Notes under the pieces: generated by a model
Seen by the model: only the letters and a program-made list of their open reading frames with translations
The model's database searches: none
What the model was told of the DNA's origin: nothing
Assembly: GCA_021521415.1 (NCBI GenBank)
Contig: JAIQDT010000061.1
Span: 4,588,001 to 4,652,000, forward strand
Direction: 5' to 3'
Length of the DNA: 64,000 nt
Origin: Bidens hawaiensis
Taxonomy: Eukaryota > Streptophyta > Magnoliopsida > Asterales > Asteraceae
Part shown: positions 51,345-63,800 of the stretch, one piece after another
Layout of the letters: the number at the start of each line of letters is the position of its first letter
Numbering within the stretch: position 1 is the first letter of the stretch
Made by a program: the position numbers and the translations under genes

Positions 51345-52759
51345 CCCGTGTGGACCCATTATGATAAAATCACAGCCAACAAGTCCACACGACGCCACAC
51401 GAGTCAAATGGGTCGGTAACCCGCAAGTACAACGCACCAACTATTCAATAAACACAATTGCGCGTTGTACCGACCCGTTGGAGTAACCGACAACCAATTC
51501 AGCCCCATAACTTATAAAATTGAATTTTGAACAGCCCGTACATCAAACCAAGTGTCCCCGATCTAAATTGGTCGTTAGTCACATCAACCCTCGCGTTAAA
51601 CGCGCCAAACTACAATTCTAGACAACCGAACATAACAATCAAACTACAACTAGTTGATCAACTTAACGAACACCTATGAACATGATCGTTAAGTATGATA
51701 TATGGGAAATACCTAGGAAGATTGTGGTGCAAAAGCTCACTTCAAACAGCCCCGACAAGAACACAATTGAACATCCACCGGTTAAGCCTAAAACGAACTT
51801 ATCGATCAATAACGAGTAAAACGTGTAGATTTCAGCATGCGAAGATACATTTAATTACATAGGATAACCTTTGAAATAAATTATTAAATGTTTACCAGAC
51901 TTTAATAAATGTCTTAGGTTTATAAAAATATTTTTATTATATTTTTCTATTGGACAAAAAAATTATAAAAATTCCTCCAACACAGCGAGGTACGTGCAGC
52001 TATTTCAGTGCGCAACAAAATGGTTTTATTTTTATCAAATTAATTAACGAACCAAATTAAACGATTCCAATTGGGTTTGGTTTTTAACTCAAAATACTAA
52101 CTTTCAAAAGTGGAACCAACCAATTTGGACCTGTCGAAAAAAGGTTATGACATCGGGAAGACAGACCAGAATCCGTCATCCCGCATCAGCTTTGACACTC
52201 GATTTTATAAATTCATAAAAACCATTCAAATCTCGTCCAAAAATTATGTATTATACCTTTCTGGAAACTAGACTCAAAGCAGAACATCATGGAATCAAGA
52301 ATGATAAAAAACAATGGATTATCATCACGTTACAGACCCTACAATAAACGTATACGAATCTGTCAGCAAACTGTTATCATCAAAACTCGACCTTAACGAC
52401 AATAAGCGCGTTAATATGATCAATTAAGGTGTAAAAGACATGGGGAATCATAAAACCGAACTTGAATTGAAGTTTTTACGGATCAAACTTGGCTGGACAG
52501 AAGAAATTCGAGCAGGGGGGGGTCTTGGCTGGACAGAAGAAATAACATTAGGGTTAGGTTTTTTTTTATATATTATGAAATAAAATATATTACACCCTAG
52601 TCCCTCCAGTATGAAGTGTGTAGCAACTTGGGGAGAAAGTTAAGTGATTATAACGTACCAGGGTGACGAGAAGGATCCCGAAAAACGTCGAATAAATCCC
52701 GAGAATTATACATACTCTACAAGCTTTAATTCTTGAAATCGGAATTGGCGGGCGTTACA

Positions 52760-52773
52760 AGTCCACCCCCCTT
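52760..52773 (-). other. Element G polypurine tract
   Basis: The minus strand reads AAGGGGGGTGGACT next to the 3' LTR. Confidence 0.85.
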
Positions 52774-52779
52774 ACAATG

Positions 52780-53347
52780 GGATTCGTCACTGAATCCCGA
52801 TGCGACAGGAACAACTGCGGGTAGTGCTTCGTCATCTCGTCTTCAGACTCTCAAGTAGCCTCGGAACCCCTACGGTGTCTCCACTGCACCTTCACCTCAG
52901 ACGCCTCTCTTGACGGTCAAGAATAGCAATCGGTTGCTCAACGTAGTTCAGCTTACTATCGAGCTCAATATCATCAGGAGGCACATGGGTTTCTTCCGCT
53001 AAGCATTTCCTCAGATGGAACACGTGAAACGTAGGATGAATCCCCGTGAGCTCCTCGGGCAATTCCAGCCTATAAGCTACCTCACCAACTCGAGCCAAAA
53101 TACGGAACGGACCAATAAACCTCGGACTGAGCTTCCCCCTTTTATGAAAACGAATAATGCCCTTCCAGGGAGAAACTTTTAACATAACCCAATCCCCAGC
53201 CTCGAACACAATAGGCCTTCGCCTTTTGTCCGCATAGGACTTTTGACGATCCTGAGCGGCCTTCATAAACGCCTTAATTTTATCGAGCTTCTCAGTCGTA
53301 GCCTCAACTACCTCAAAACTACCCAACTGTTTTTGTCCAATGGAACC
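52780..53347 (-). pseudogene. pol: Element G integrase C-terminus and chromodomain remnant
   Basis: This continues the 53348-55351 frame after a TGA (53348-53350). The frame 52892-53326 has the [34 protein letters not shown] and GIHPTFHVFHLRKCL motifs. Past 52892, in another frame, a chromodomain remnant (VKVQWRHRRGSEAT, then a stop, then EDEMTKHYPQLF) runs to about 52790. The order matches element D. Confidence 0.82.
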
Positions 53348-55351
53348 TCAACAAACTGGAGTCATACACCTCCTACCATAGAACATCTCAAACGGTAGCA
53401 TCCCAATCGTGGCGTGATAACTGTTATTGTACGAGAACTCTACCAACGGTAAGTGATGATCCCAACTACCACCAAAATCGATTACACAGGCCCACAACAT
53501 ATTTTCAAGAGTCTGAATGGTCCTCTCGGATTGACCATCCGACTGTGGGTGATAGGCAGTACTGATGAAGAGTTTGGTACCTATCTCCTCGTGAAACTTT
53601 TTCCAAAATCTGGAGGTAAAACGCGTATCCCTATCCGAAACAATAGATACCGGCACCCCGTGCCTAGAAACGATCTCACGAATAAACACATCGGCCAACT
53701 GCTCGGAATTAAAAGTGTCTCGGATCGGCAAGAAATGAGCGCTCTTGGTCAATCTATCAACAATTACCCAAATGGTGTCATAACTACCCTTAGGAGTACG
53801 AGGCAATTTAGTCACAAAATCCATAGTAAGATGCTCCCACTTCCACTCAGGTATTTCTAAAGGTTGAAGCTTCCCGAACGGCTTTTGATGCTCAATCTTA
53901 ACTTGTAGACACGTCAAACACTTACTCACATACTGAGCCACCTCAAACTTCATCGCAGGCCACCAATAATTCTTCTTCAGGTCTTGGTACATCTTGGTCG
54001 CGCCCGGGTGAATAGAACAGCGCGACTTGTGTGCCTCATCAAAAATTTTATCTCTGAATCCCCCATACTTCGGTACCCATAAACGACCATCCTTATACTT
54101 CACCCCGTCACCAACGTCTTCCAACAATTTCTCCTGACCCCAAACACGCTCTGACATAATCCATTCCACCTGCAAAGCCTCATTCTGAACGTTGGCTATT
54201 TGTTTCAAAATATCGAGTTTAAGAATAAGCTGATAGGATTTCACATGAATAGGTTTTCGTCTCTCCTTCCGGCTTAACACGTCGGCTACCACGTTAGCCT
54301 TACCCGGATGGTACATAATCTCCAGATCGTAGTCCTTAAGCAACTCCAACCATCGACGCTGTCGCATATTCAGTTCCTTTTGCTCAAAGAAATATTTTAA
54401 GCTCTTATGATCGGTATAGATAACGCAAGGAACACCGTACAAATAATGTCTCCACAACTTGAGCGCAAACACCACTGCCGCCAGCTCCAAATCGTGGGTA
54501 GGATAATTCGCCTCATGAGGCTTCAACTGCCGTGAGGCATAAGCGATGACTCGACCTCGCTGCATCAAAACACACCCAAGCCCCTGATAAGAGGCATCAG
54601 AATAAACCACCAGATCATCGGTGCCATCAGGTAGAGCTAAAATCAGGGCATGCATTAACCTGTTCTTCAACTCGAGAAAAGCCTCCTCCTGCTCAGTACC
54701 CCAAACGAACTTAACACTCTTCTTAGTCAACTTGGTCAGCGAAGAAGCAATTTTCGAAAAGTCAGGAATAAAGTGGCGGTAATACCACGCCAAGCCCAGA
54801 AAGCTACGGATTTCAGATGGAGACTTAGGAGACTCCCAATCATTCACGGCTTCCACCTTTGCAGGATCAACCAAAATGCCACTCGGGTTAATAACATGAC
54901 CCAAGAACTGAACCTCACGCAACCAGAAGGAACACTTAGAAAATTTTGCATACAACTTGTTCTTTCGCAGAGCTTCCAAAACTTCTGAGAGATGACCGGC
55001 GTGATCGGATTCGCTTTTGGAATACACAAGGATGTCGTCGATGAATACAATAACAGAGCGATCAAGCATCGGTCTACACACCCGGTTCATAAGATCCATG
55101 AACGCAGCCGGTGCGTTGGTCAAACCGAAAGACATCACGAGGAATTCGTAGTGCCCATAACGAGTGCGGAAGGCAGTCTTAGGAATATCTTCTTCCCGAA
55201 TCTTCAACTGATGATACCCGGACCTAAGGTCGATATTCGAGAACCAACTAGCTCCTTGGAGCTGATCAAATAAGTCGTCGATCCTTGAGAGAGGGTACCG
55301 ATTCTTAATAGTGAGCTTATTCAATTCACGGTAGTCAATGCACATTCGCAT
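53348..55351 (-). CDS. pol: Element G reverse transcriptase, RNase H and integrase core
   Basis: The open frame of 667 codons begins inside RT ([18 protein letters not shown]), with FIDD at 103-106, RNase H motifs ([22 protein letters not shown]), the integrase HHCC finger (H-SRCSIH ... CLTC) and the core ([31 protein letters not shown]). The first RT motifs lie upstream in broken frames (55352-55500). The frame ends at TGA in the GRRCMTPVC block. The domains look sound, but without gag and with the flanking breaks the element cannot act alone. Confidence 0.9.
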   Translation of the reverse strand: MRMCIDYRELNKLTIKNRYPLSRIDDLFDQLQGASWFSNIDLRSGYHQLKIREEDIPKTAFRTRYGHYEFLVMSFGLTNAPAAFMDLMNRVCRPMLDRSVIVFIDDILVYSKSESDHAGHLSEVLEALRKNKLYAKFSKCSFWLREVQFLGHVINPSGILVDPAKVEAVNDWESPKSPSEIRSFLGLAWYYRHFIPDFSKIASSLTKLTKKSVKFVWGTEQEEAFLELKNRLMHALILALPDGTDDLVVYSDASYQGLGCVLMQRGRVIAYASRQLKPHEANYPTHDLELAAVVFALKLWRHYLYGVPCVIYTDHKSLKYFFEQKELNMRQRRWLELLKDYDLEIMYHPGKANVVADVLSRKERRKPIHVKSYQLILKLDILKQIANVQNEALQVEWIMSERVWGQEKLLEDVGDGVKYKDGRLWVPKYGGFRDKIFDEAHKSRCSIHPGATKMYQDLKKNYWWPAMKFEVAQYVSKCLTCLQVKIEHQKPFGKLQPLEIPEWKWEHLTMDFVTKLPRTPKGSYDTIWVIVDRLTKSAHFLPIRDTFNSEQLADVFIREIVSRHGVPVSIVSDRDTRFTSRFWKKFHEEIGTKLFISTAYHPQSDGQSERTIQTLENMLWACVIDFGGSWDHHLPLVEFSYNNSYHATIGMLPFEMFYGRRCMTPVC

Positions 55352-55803
55352 GCTACTGTCCTTCTTCTTAACGAACAGGACCGGGGCACCCCAAGGTGAG
55401 ATGCTCGGTCAAATGAAGCCCTTGTCGAGCAAGTCTTCCAACTGGGCCATAAGTTCTTTTATCGCATTCGGTGCTAGACAATAAGGGCTCGAGTAACGGG
55501 TTTTGCGCCCGGCATAAGATCTATCTAGAACTCGACCTCGCAGTCTGGCGGCACATCTGACAAATCATCTGGAATTACATCTGAGAAATCCCGAACGATA
55601 GGAACATCACCGACGGTAGCCCTAGACACGGAAACAGATTTTCCTACGGCGACCTCAACCTCAAACACATCGACTACGCGCTCGGGTGATTTATTCAACG
55701 AGGAACAGAAAGCGGTAGACACAAAACTTCTACTGGCGCCCCGAATCAAATAAGACTGACGCCGGTAATTTATCATGTAGAAAGGTATCTGGGATAACAT
55801 CAC
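55352..55803 (-). pseudogene. pol: Element G protease remnant and RT start
   Basis: The frame 55525-55803 has the post-protease segment that links to RT (VPIVRDFSDVIPDDLSDVPPDCEVEF), with upstream SYLIRGASRSF. From 55525 to 55352 the RT start (LGVP-SCS, with ASFD-ASHLG) is in shifted frames. The protease DTGA motif is not recognisable. Confidence 0.65.
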
Positions 55804-56336
55804 GCTCCTACTTAGCTAAACAGTTGCTCATACATTCTTGAAGGAGCGAGGAATTTAAGCGGTCAAGTACCAAGGAAGCCAGAGTGACAGTATGCTACGC
55901 CTCAGCTAAACCATTACGCGCAAAGCATTCGAGAGGATGGGAAACGAATAGGAGAATTTAGGGAATAAGATAAACTTTAACGCAAACGGCTCGAGAGTTA
56001 GCCAAATCCTATCCCTACAAAGACGGAACCCTAACATAGTCAGACACAAGTGGTATTTAAAACATGAAAGGTAAAGGTAAACTGCTAATAACGTTGATCA
56101 AGTGTTATTAGTCGTTTACTTCACCGGCCCGTTCTAAGCACCCCCTGCCCCTAACCACATTAGCATTCTATCTAACACTTAACAATTAATCACATACTAG
56201 AAACCTTAAATTTAAAGTAATGACTAATAATTTAAAGTTACCTCTTGGCGTGCAGCTACTCGCGGTGGGCATACTGGTCTCATTTCTTATAATTCGAGTC
56301 CAAGCATTCGGGGATGCTCGGATCCCTTGAACCATG
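55804..56336 (-). other. Element G leader region; gag absent
   Basis: Only 533 bp separate the primer site from protease, and no Gag or zinc knuckle is readable, so gag has been deleted. Confidence 0.65.
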
Positions 56337-56348
56337 GCTCTGATACCA
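56337..56348 (-). other. Element G primer-binding site (initiator Met)
   Basis: The minus strand reads TGGTATCAGAGC, three bases inside the 5' LTR. Confidence 0.93.
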
Positions 56349-56351
56349 ACT

Positions 56352-58857
56352 TGTAAGGCCCCGAATCCCGGGAACCCCACAGTTGGTAATCATTCAAAAC
56401 ACTCGTAAAAATAATTAAACTTAAAAAACAATTCTTTTCATTAAAATAAGCATCACAGAGTATAATTCGCCGGAAAACGTAAATAACAAAATAAGTTCCC
56501 AAAACCCGGGAATTTTGCCCAAAACTAACATAATTATCTTTAAATAAAAAAAATTTAAAAATAAATGTTTAATAATAAAATCTTCAAATCCCGTATGCCC
56601 TTCACCATCCAAGTAGCTTCGTGCACATCCAAGCGATAAGGCATCCTCTTCTTAACCTAAAACTCACACAAACATGCACACAAAGTCAGCTTAAGCTGAG
56701 TGAGTTCAAGTTTTAAATAAGTAACAAAAGTCTTAATAATCATTCCAACAGTTTTAAAACTGTAAACGGAATTACATCAGTTAGGTCATCACATTCAATA
56801 AATAATCATCCTTACGTATGAACATCTCTATACGTACATTCCTATATCTATAAATATATATATATATATATATATATAACATTCAATAATAACATTCAGG
56901 GCCGAGACGACTACAACATTCGCCAAATATTGGCCATTCCAAAATATATATATATATAAATACATACACACATTCTATAACATTCCAAGGCCTACCAATA
57001 CTAGCAAGCCTATGCAAAATATTTTAAAACATTTCATTAAGCAAAATCGTTTAGGTGTGCATGCTAGCCCAAAACATAAAAAGAGTTAAACGGGGAATCA
57101 AGAACTCACCTGACACAAGATGCGGATTCACCACGAGCTAGAGAACCCCTAAGAAATCCCAAAACTCAAATGCCTGTCGGTTTACATTCAATCAATACTA
57201 ATGACATCAAGATGACTCGTTTATCCTACGAGACGTTCTAACATGGTTCGAGTTACCTAAACCCTCGACCTCATCAAACTTAATCACAACAGCCCCCGAG
57301 GTCTCACATTCACCAAAACGTACCTTAGGTACTCCCGGGAATAAAAAATTCCCAATTTGTCCCCGGGAGCACTAGGTGACACTAACACGCGCGTTTAGGA
57401 GTCGTTTAGGCCGTTAACATCCAACTCAGCCCCGTGTGGACCCATTATGATAAAATCACAGCCAACTAGTCCACACGACGCCACACGAGTCAAATGGGTC
57501 GGTAACCCGCAAGTACAACGCACCAACTATTCAATAAACACAATTGCGCGTTGTACCGACCCGTTGGAGTAACCGACAACCAATTCAGCCCCATAACTTA
57601 TAAAAATGAATTTTGAACAGCCCGTACATCAAACCAAGTGTCCCCGATCTGAATTGGTCGTTAGTCAGTTCAACCCTCGCGTTAACGCGCCAAACTACAA
57701 TTCTAGACAACCGAACATAACAATCAAACTACAACTAGTTGATCAACTTAACGAACACCTATGAAAATGATCTTTAAGTATGATATACGGGAAATACCTA
57801 GGAATATTGTGGTGCAAAAGCTCACTTCAAACAGCCCCGACAAGAACACAATTGAACATCCACCGGTTAAGCCTCAAACGAACTTATCGATCAATAACGA
57901 GTAAAACGTGTAGATTTTAGCATGCGAAGATACATTTAATTACATAGGATAACTTTTGAAATAAATTATTAAATATTTACTAGACTTTAATAAATGTCTT
58001 AGGTTTATAAAAATATTTTTATTATATTTTTCTATTGGACAAAAAAATTATAAAAATTCCTCCAACACAGCGAGGTACGTGCAGCTATTTCAGTGTGCAA
58101 CAAAATGGTTTTATTTTTATCAAATTCATTACCGAACCAAATTAAACGATTCTAATTGGGTTTGGTTCCTAACTCAAAATACTAACTTTCAGAAGTGGAA
58201 CCAACCAATTTGGACCTGTCTAAAAAAGGTTATGACGTCGGGAAGACAGACCAGAATCCGTCATCCCGCATCAGCTTTGACACTTGATTTTATAAATTCA
58301 TAAAAACTATTCAAATCTCGTCCAAAAATTACGTATTATACCTTTCTGGAAACTGGACTCAAAGGAGAACATCATGGAATCAATAATCGATCAAAAACAA
58401 TGGATTATCATCGCGTTACAGACCATACAATAAACGTATACGAAAGGTATAATATGAGCAAACTGTTATCATCAAAACTCGAATTTAACGCACAATAAGC
58501 GCGTTAATATGATCAATTAAGGTGTAAAAGACATGGGGATCATAAAACCGACCTTGAATTGAAGTTTTTACGAATCAAACTTGGCTGTACAGAAGAAATT
58601 CGAGCAGGGGGGGGGTCTTGGTTGCGATCGGCGCTGAATAACATTAGGGTTAGGTTTTTTTTTATATATATTATGATATAAAATATATTACACCCTAGTC
58701 CCTTCAGTATGAAGTGTTTAGCAACTTGGGGAGAAAGTTAAGTGATTATAACGTACCGGGGTGACAAGAAGGATCCCGAGAAACGTCGAATAAATCCCGA
58801 GAATTATACATAATCTACAAGCTTTAATTCTTGAAACCGGAATTAGCGGGCGTTACA
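56352..58857 (-). repeat. Element G 5' LTR
   Basis: It is 2506 bp and matches 41098-42310 joined to 51345-52759. It lacks about 90 bp near 56905 and has shorter AT tracts. Because it is uninterrupted, it shows the empty site for element D at 57424. Confidence 0.92.
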
Positions 58858-59582
58858 CCGAACTACTTTCTTCGGATTAACATTTGAATACATTATCATA
58901 CACTCATCAATGTGTTTTTCTTTCATATTCTGATTCAATTCAGTCTTTCGGTTTGATGACAACTTGATATCATCAACCTTTGCTTTACATTTCTTCGAAC
59001 ATGACTTGGTTCACCACATTTAAAGCATAAACATGTGTCTAATGACTTATGTGGTGAAACACTTGGTTTACTTTCATGCACAGGTTGAGGAATATCTATC
59101 TTAGACTTTTCAGAAGTTACTTTCTTTGGAACAGTGGGTTTGAATCCCCTTTTATTTTGATAAAACTCTAGGTTGGTAGAATTAAAAGAATTCCCCATCC
59201 CAGATGATTTTACAAATTTTATAGGTTTAAACTTGTTATCATTTGCCTTTTCTTGAACATTCTCAAGTTTTGTTTTGATAAATTTTTGTTCAAGCTCAGC
59301 AACTTTTGATGTGTCATCTTGAAACACTGTCAATCATTTCAGGATTTAGAAGATTCAAAGGAACTTCTTTATCTGAAAACACATTTGACAAACCTTTTAA
59401 CTTAAATATCTTCCCACTTGAAGATTTAGGTTGAGGATTGATGAACCTCATCAACTTCTCATCAGAAACAGAGGGTTTGTCTGATTTAGGTACATTAGGT
59501 GATACCTTAGGAAATCGCCTGAAGATTTTGAACCATACACTGCTTTTTTAAACTCTTCAGGTTCACATAAAATGTGATTGTC
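58858..59582 (-). pseudogene. gag: Element E (right part): Gag C-terminal region
   Basis: The minus strand is homologous to element C Gag (23220-23990). It has VFQDDTSKVAELEQKF, FKPIKFVKSSGMGNS, LEFYQNKRGFK and a second zinc knuckle CFKCGEPSHVRRN (degenerate), then the stretch MYSNVNPKKVV at the G insertion site. The frame 58935-59333 is open, with other parts shifted. The ccgaa at 58858-58862 is the right TSD of G. Gag is truncated at about 59582, so its N-terminus and any 5' LTR are missing. Confidence 0.78.
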
Positions 59583-60379
59583 AGCAGGGATGGTGATATA
59601 GGACCTGTACCTAGCTTATATAGAAGTCTGAGAACCCTGAAAGTGGATTAGAAAAGCGAAAACGGGCGAAAATCGCAAAGGTAATGCCGAAATGTTCGAT
59701 TACAGGCTGTTTAGGTTAAGGTTGTGATGCGCATATTGTTAGGTTATGAAATTTTCAAAGACATCAGGGACCATATAATTGAGTCACTATCCAAATTTGG
59801 TAATTTTTTGACCATCCGAGAATATTTGGCGAATTTATTACCGATTTGGGGCATTAAATGGGGAAAAATAGTTAAATTACTTGAAAAAGTATAAAATTTT
59901 GTGGAAAACTTAGATTTGGTATATTATGATCACATATAAAATTTAGGGTTATTTGGAAAACCCTAAGTACATTTTGTGCATTCGCGTTTAATTGACTTTT
60001 CATGATTGTTTTCTGCTCGAAAGAGGTATTTGGCATGACTTTTAGCTTTTGAAAATTTTCCAGGTTGTTTTGGGAGGTATTTTGATCACTCATAAATTTT
60101 GATGGATTTTTCGGAAATCATTTGTTATAAACGGACGATTTTCGGGCTAAATACTGTATATAAAATAATTTTGTTATAAATTTATAAATCAGTAAATAAT
60201 TCCAGAAATATTTTTGTAAAAATCTACATATTTTAATAGATAAGTGACTAAATTTTCATAATTTAAAGATAAACGGATAATTAATTGTGCTAATCTAAAG
60301 ATTATACAAATTCAATTTTGATAAAAACCGATGACTTCGTGATTAACGAACCTGTTGGAATATTAGAACATCAAGAATG
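59583..60379 (+). mobile_element. Fragment of an H-like LTR
   Basis: This aligns by eye with 27680-28490 of solo LTR H in the same orientation (shared ggttgtgatg-gcatatt, catcagggacca and tttttgaccatccgagaata). It starts abruptly where element E stops and ends at the LTR of element I. It has no gene. Confidence 0.72.
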
Positions 60380-60854
60380 TGTTGGGACTTATATTTTAGA
60401 CCGACGCATCGAATTATTATTGTTATGGGTGAAAAATATATTTATATTATTGGTCTTATCCAAGAGGCGGATGGAGTGAAGACCAAGGCACAAGACCACT
60501 ATAAATAGACGATTAGGTCATGTGTTTCATGGTGTATGTGTTTGTATTGAGAATTTCCACCCGGGGAAGAGCTCTCCCTGGGTGGCGAGCCTTTATAATT
60601 ATGTATGTATGTATGAGTGTTCTTTGTGACAATCTTTTGGTTAATGAAATCATACTCTACTACATCTATCTATTTGTGTTTCGATTGCAATTGTTCATCC
60701 TGTTGTTGATTGTTAATTGAATCGAACTCTCCACACCCGTCCAATATTATCATTCAAGAGTGAATACATGTTGTTGATTCGATCCTAGCTCAGATCCGAG
60801 CTCCTCCGTTAATACCGACTATTCACGCTTCCGTACCGGGGCTCGATTCTCACA
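60380..60854 (+). repeat. Element I 5' LTR
   Basis: TGTTGGGACT ... TTCTCACA, ending two bases before the primer site. A TATA box is at 60499-60508. Confidence 0.82.
60499..60508 (+). promoter_or_regulatory. TATA box of element I
   Basis: CTATAAATAG, a consensus plant TATA box in the LTR. Confidence 0.6.
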
Positions 60855-60856
60855 GT

Positions 60857-60868
60857 TGGTATCAGAGC
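60857..60868 (+). other. Element I primer-binding site (initiator Met)
   Basis: A perfect TGGTATCAGAGC two bases after the LTR. Confidence 0.92.
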
Positions 60869-63800
60869 GGGTTACCAAATCATTTAGACAAATCGCTGAA
60901 TTTGATTAAATTCGCCCTTGAATCCGCCATGGACGTTAAAGATTGAAGTTTGATGAAGTTTTTGTGGGTTTTTGCATGGATTTAGATGAAGTTTGATGAT
61001 TCGAAGATGATTCATGTGAGTTGATGTTTGAGTTGATGATTAGTTCGGAGATTCAACATCGATTTCACGTTTATTTGTTCAGTTTCGTCTAGATCTTCAG
61101 TTTTCGGTTCGTTTTAGGTCGAACTTGTTTATATTTGATGTCCTAGATTTGATTGTGTGATGAAGTTGTTGATAGATTGGTGATATAATGATGATTTTAA
61201 GACGGATTGATGAACTTTAAACGGTCCATTTGTGTATCAAAGGTTTAATTTCGGATATAAGATTTTAGGGTTCATATGTTCAAATTGGGGGAAACGAGTT
61301 ACATGTGTTCAAGATGATTGTTGTATTCACGATTACTTAGTGCTTACCCACGAACATTTTGCCTTAATTTATATTCATGACTAGAAGGAGCTGTAGCCGC
61401 GAGTGTCATGGGCAGTTAGTTGGGGTTCGAGTTGATATTAGCTGCTGATATGATTGTTATATGTTTGAGTATACTACTGATATTTGAACTGTTGCTAAGC
61501 TGAACTGTAGTGATATTTATGTCAATTCATATCCGGTACAAAGTGATATGCAGCTGGTACAGTTTGCAGATTCATGTCTCAAACGATTGATGCTGTTTTG
61601 GTTCTCTGATTCACGAACATTAGCTGCGGATTGCTGATGCGATGATTATAAACGAGCAATTAATTTAGTTTCTGGTGCAGGGGCAGAAAGGCAATTAACA
61701 TGGGCTGCATGTGTACTATAGCAATTTTGCTGCTAAAGCTGTTAATTGCATAGTGTTGTGTTCAAGTACTCATTTGCCGGCTGAATTTATATGTCACAGA
61801 CAGTTAAGAGCAGAATAGATAATCAGCTGCTGATATGAATTTAAGTGATCAAGTTGTTGCTGCTGCAAAAGTGCAGCAAGGGCAATTAAGTAGTTAAGTT
61901 GCTGATATGAACTTCGAAAAGGTACAAGCATTGTTGCTGATATGATAATGCTTTATACAGTTGTTGTAGCTGAATTATTTGCACGAGTTGGTTTTGTGTG
62001 GCTGCAACTTAAATTCTGATGAATTATTCCCGAACAATTATGTTAGTTTACTGTTGTTGCTGCACTATTTAGACAATGGTTGTTTGGTAAATTTGCAACT
62101 AATTTCAAGGGTATTTTGGTACATTTTGCTGCAGATTCGTACTGAGTTTAAACAGGTGCAGCTGCTGATATGAATGTGGCAGGGGTAAAATGGCCAGGTT
62201 GTAGTTGCTGCACTATTTAACGAACAATTAAAATGAGTTTTATACTGAGGTATTTTGGGCTGTTTGCTGCTGATATAATCTGATTTAAACGAACAATTGT
62301 TGCTGAAATTTTCTGTTAACGGGCCATTATTGCTGATTAAAACGAGTCGTTAATGAGCTGATTAGTTACTGAACAAACGTGCTGTTAATGAGCAGATTAT
62401 TTGCTGGAAAAACGTGCTGAATTTGCTGTTAAAACATGCCAAAATTGCTGTTAACGGGCCAAAAGTGCTGATTAAAACATGCTGTTAACGAGCTGATTGT
62501 TTGCTGACTATAAAGTGCTGTTAATGAGATATTGATGCTGCAGATTTTAGTGCTGATTTTGGTGCTGAAAATGCTTACCTTAGTGCTGAAATTGATGATT
62601 TTGAAGCTGAAACGAGTAGTATGCGTGCAGAAAAAGTGAAGTTTTTACCCCAAGCATATAATCCTTTCTCGAGTACATCTTGTTTTTATTCAAGCATATG
62701 CCTTCTCGAGCACACTTTTGTTTTGTCATGAACAATTAGAATTTAATATTCTAAGCATACATGCTCGAAAGGAGTAATCTTATGTTTGTGTCTCGAGCAC
62801 ACCTTGCTCACGAGAGAAAACATTAATGATCACTCACTAAGCATATCTTTTTACCCTCGAGCACAACTTTACTCAAGAGCATATCTTTATTTGGGCATGC
62901 TCGAGAAGGGACTTAAAGGAAATATGTGTGCTCGTGAACAAAAGTTTGTGTATGTGAAACATTTCAATTTTTGATAGATTTTTGGGACATGACTGATGCA
63001 GTTGACTTTCTAAAGTCAAACGTGCCAAGATGGAGAAAAGATTAATATTGGCTTACCCGTTGACTTTTTGACCATGTGCTCTTAACGAAAAATATTTGCC
63101 CAAGTATGAGTGACCTTTTGGAAGTAATTTTCTGGTCAACTCGGCTGTTGACCGTGTCGGGTCAACGAGGGGCATTTTGGTCATTTTTAAAGACTTTTTG
63201 AGCAAAAATTGGGCAAAATTCACCAAAACTTCATGACTTCAACAAGGTCCTTACAATATCAAGATGGTTGATTTTTCCGGATCATTTCAGTAGTTGACCA
63301 AGTCAAATGTCAACTATCAACCACAAAGACACGTTCGTTAAAGACAATTGCAACGAAATTGGGGGAGTAAAAATTCTTGATTTTCGTTGCAAATTGCTTG
63401 CTTCAAATCAAGTGAAAAGACTCAAGTTAAGGAAAAGTTGCTCAAGATCAATAATCCAAGATGCTTTAGAGATGTTTGTTGTTTGAGCATCAATATGTTT
63501 ACCCGAAAGGTATCCTATCTGTTGCACGAGCACAATGGACAAGTCTTTCATGAAGTATTACGAGCACAAGGAAATGTTTGTGTTGTTTGAGCATCGATAT
63601 GTTTACCGAAAGGTATCTTATCTATTGCATGAGCACAGTAGACAAGTCTTAAACTTTAATGAAGTCCTTCGAGCACAACGGAATGACTGTTGTTCGAGCA
63701 TTGATATGTTTACCCGAAATGTATCTTATCTATTGCTCGAGCATGAGTCTTCAGATTTCCTAGTACGGTTTGATGATGATTTACAAGGGAAGAAACATAT

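Larger units (their letters stand above)
41098..52759 (-). repeat. Element G 3' LTR, interrupted by element D
   Basis: The LTR is 41098-42310 plus 51345-52759, 2628 bp in total. It contains long AT microsatellites (about 41590-41646 and 41790-41840) and about 90 bp near 41670-41755 that are missing from the other LTR. Confidence 0.9.
41098..58857 (-). mobile_element. Element G: chromodomain Ty3 retrotransposon lacking gag, split by element D
   Basis: Long LTRs (2.6 kb left, 2.5 kb right) with TGTAAGGCCCC ... GCGTTACA ends on the plus strand flank an initiator-Met primer site, a protease remnant, RT-RNase H-integrase and a chromodomain remnant on the minus strand. Only about 500 bp lie between primer site and protease, so gag is gone. 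Element D is inserted in the left LTR. The ccgaa TSD is intact. Confidence 0.9.
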
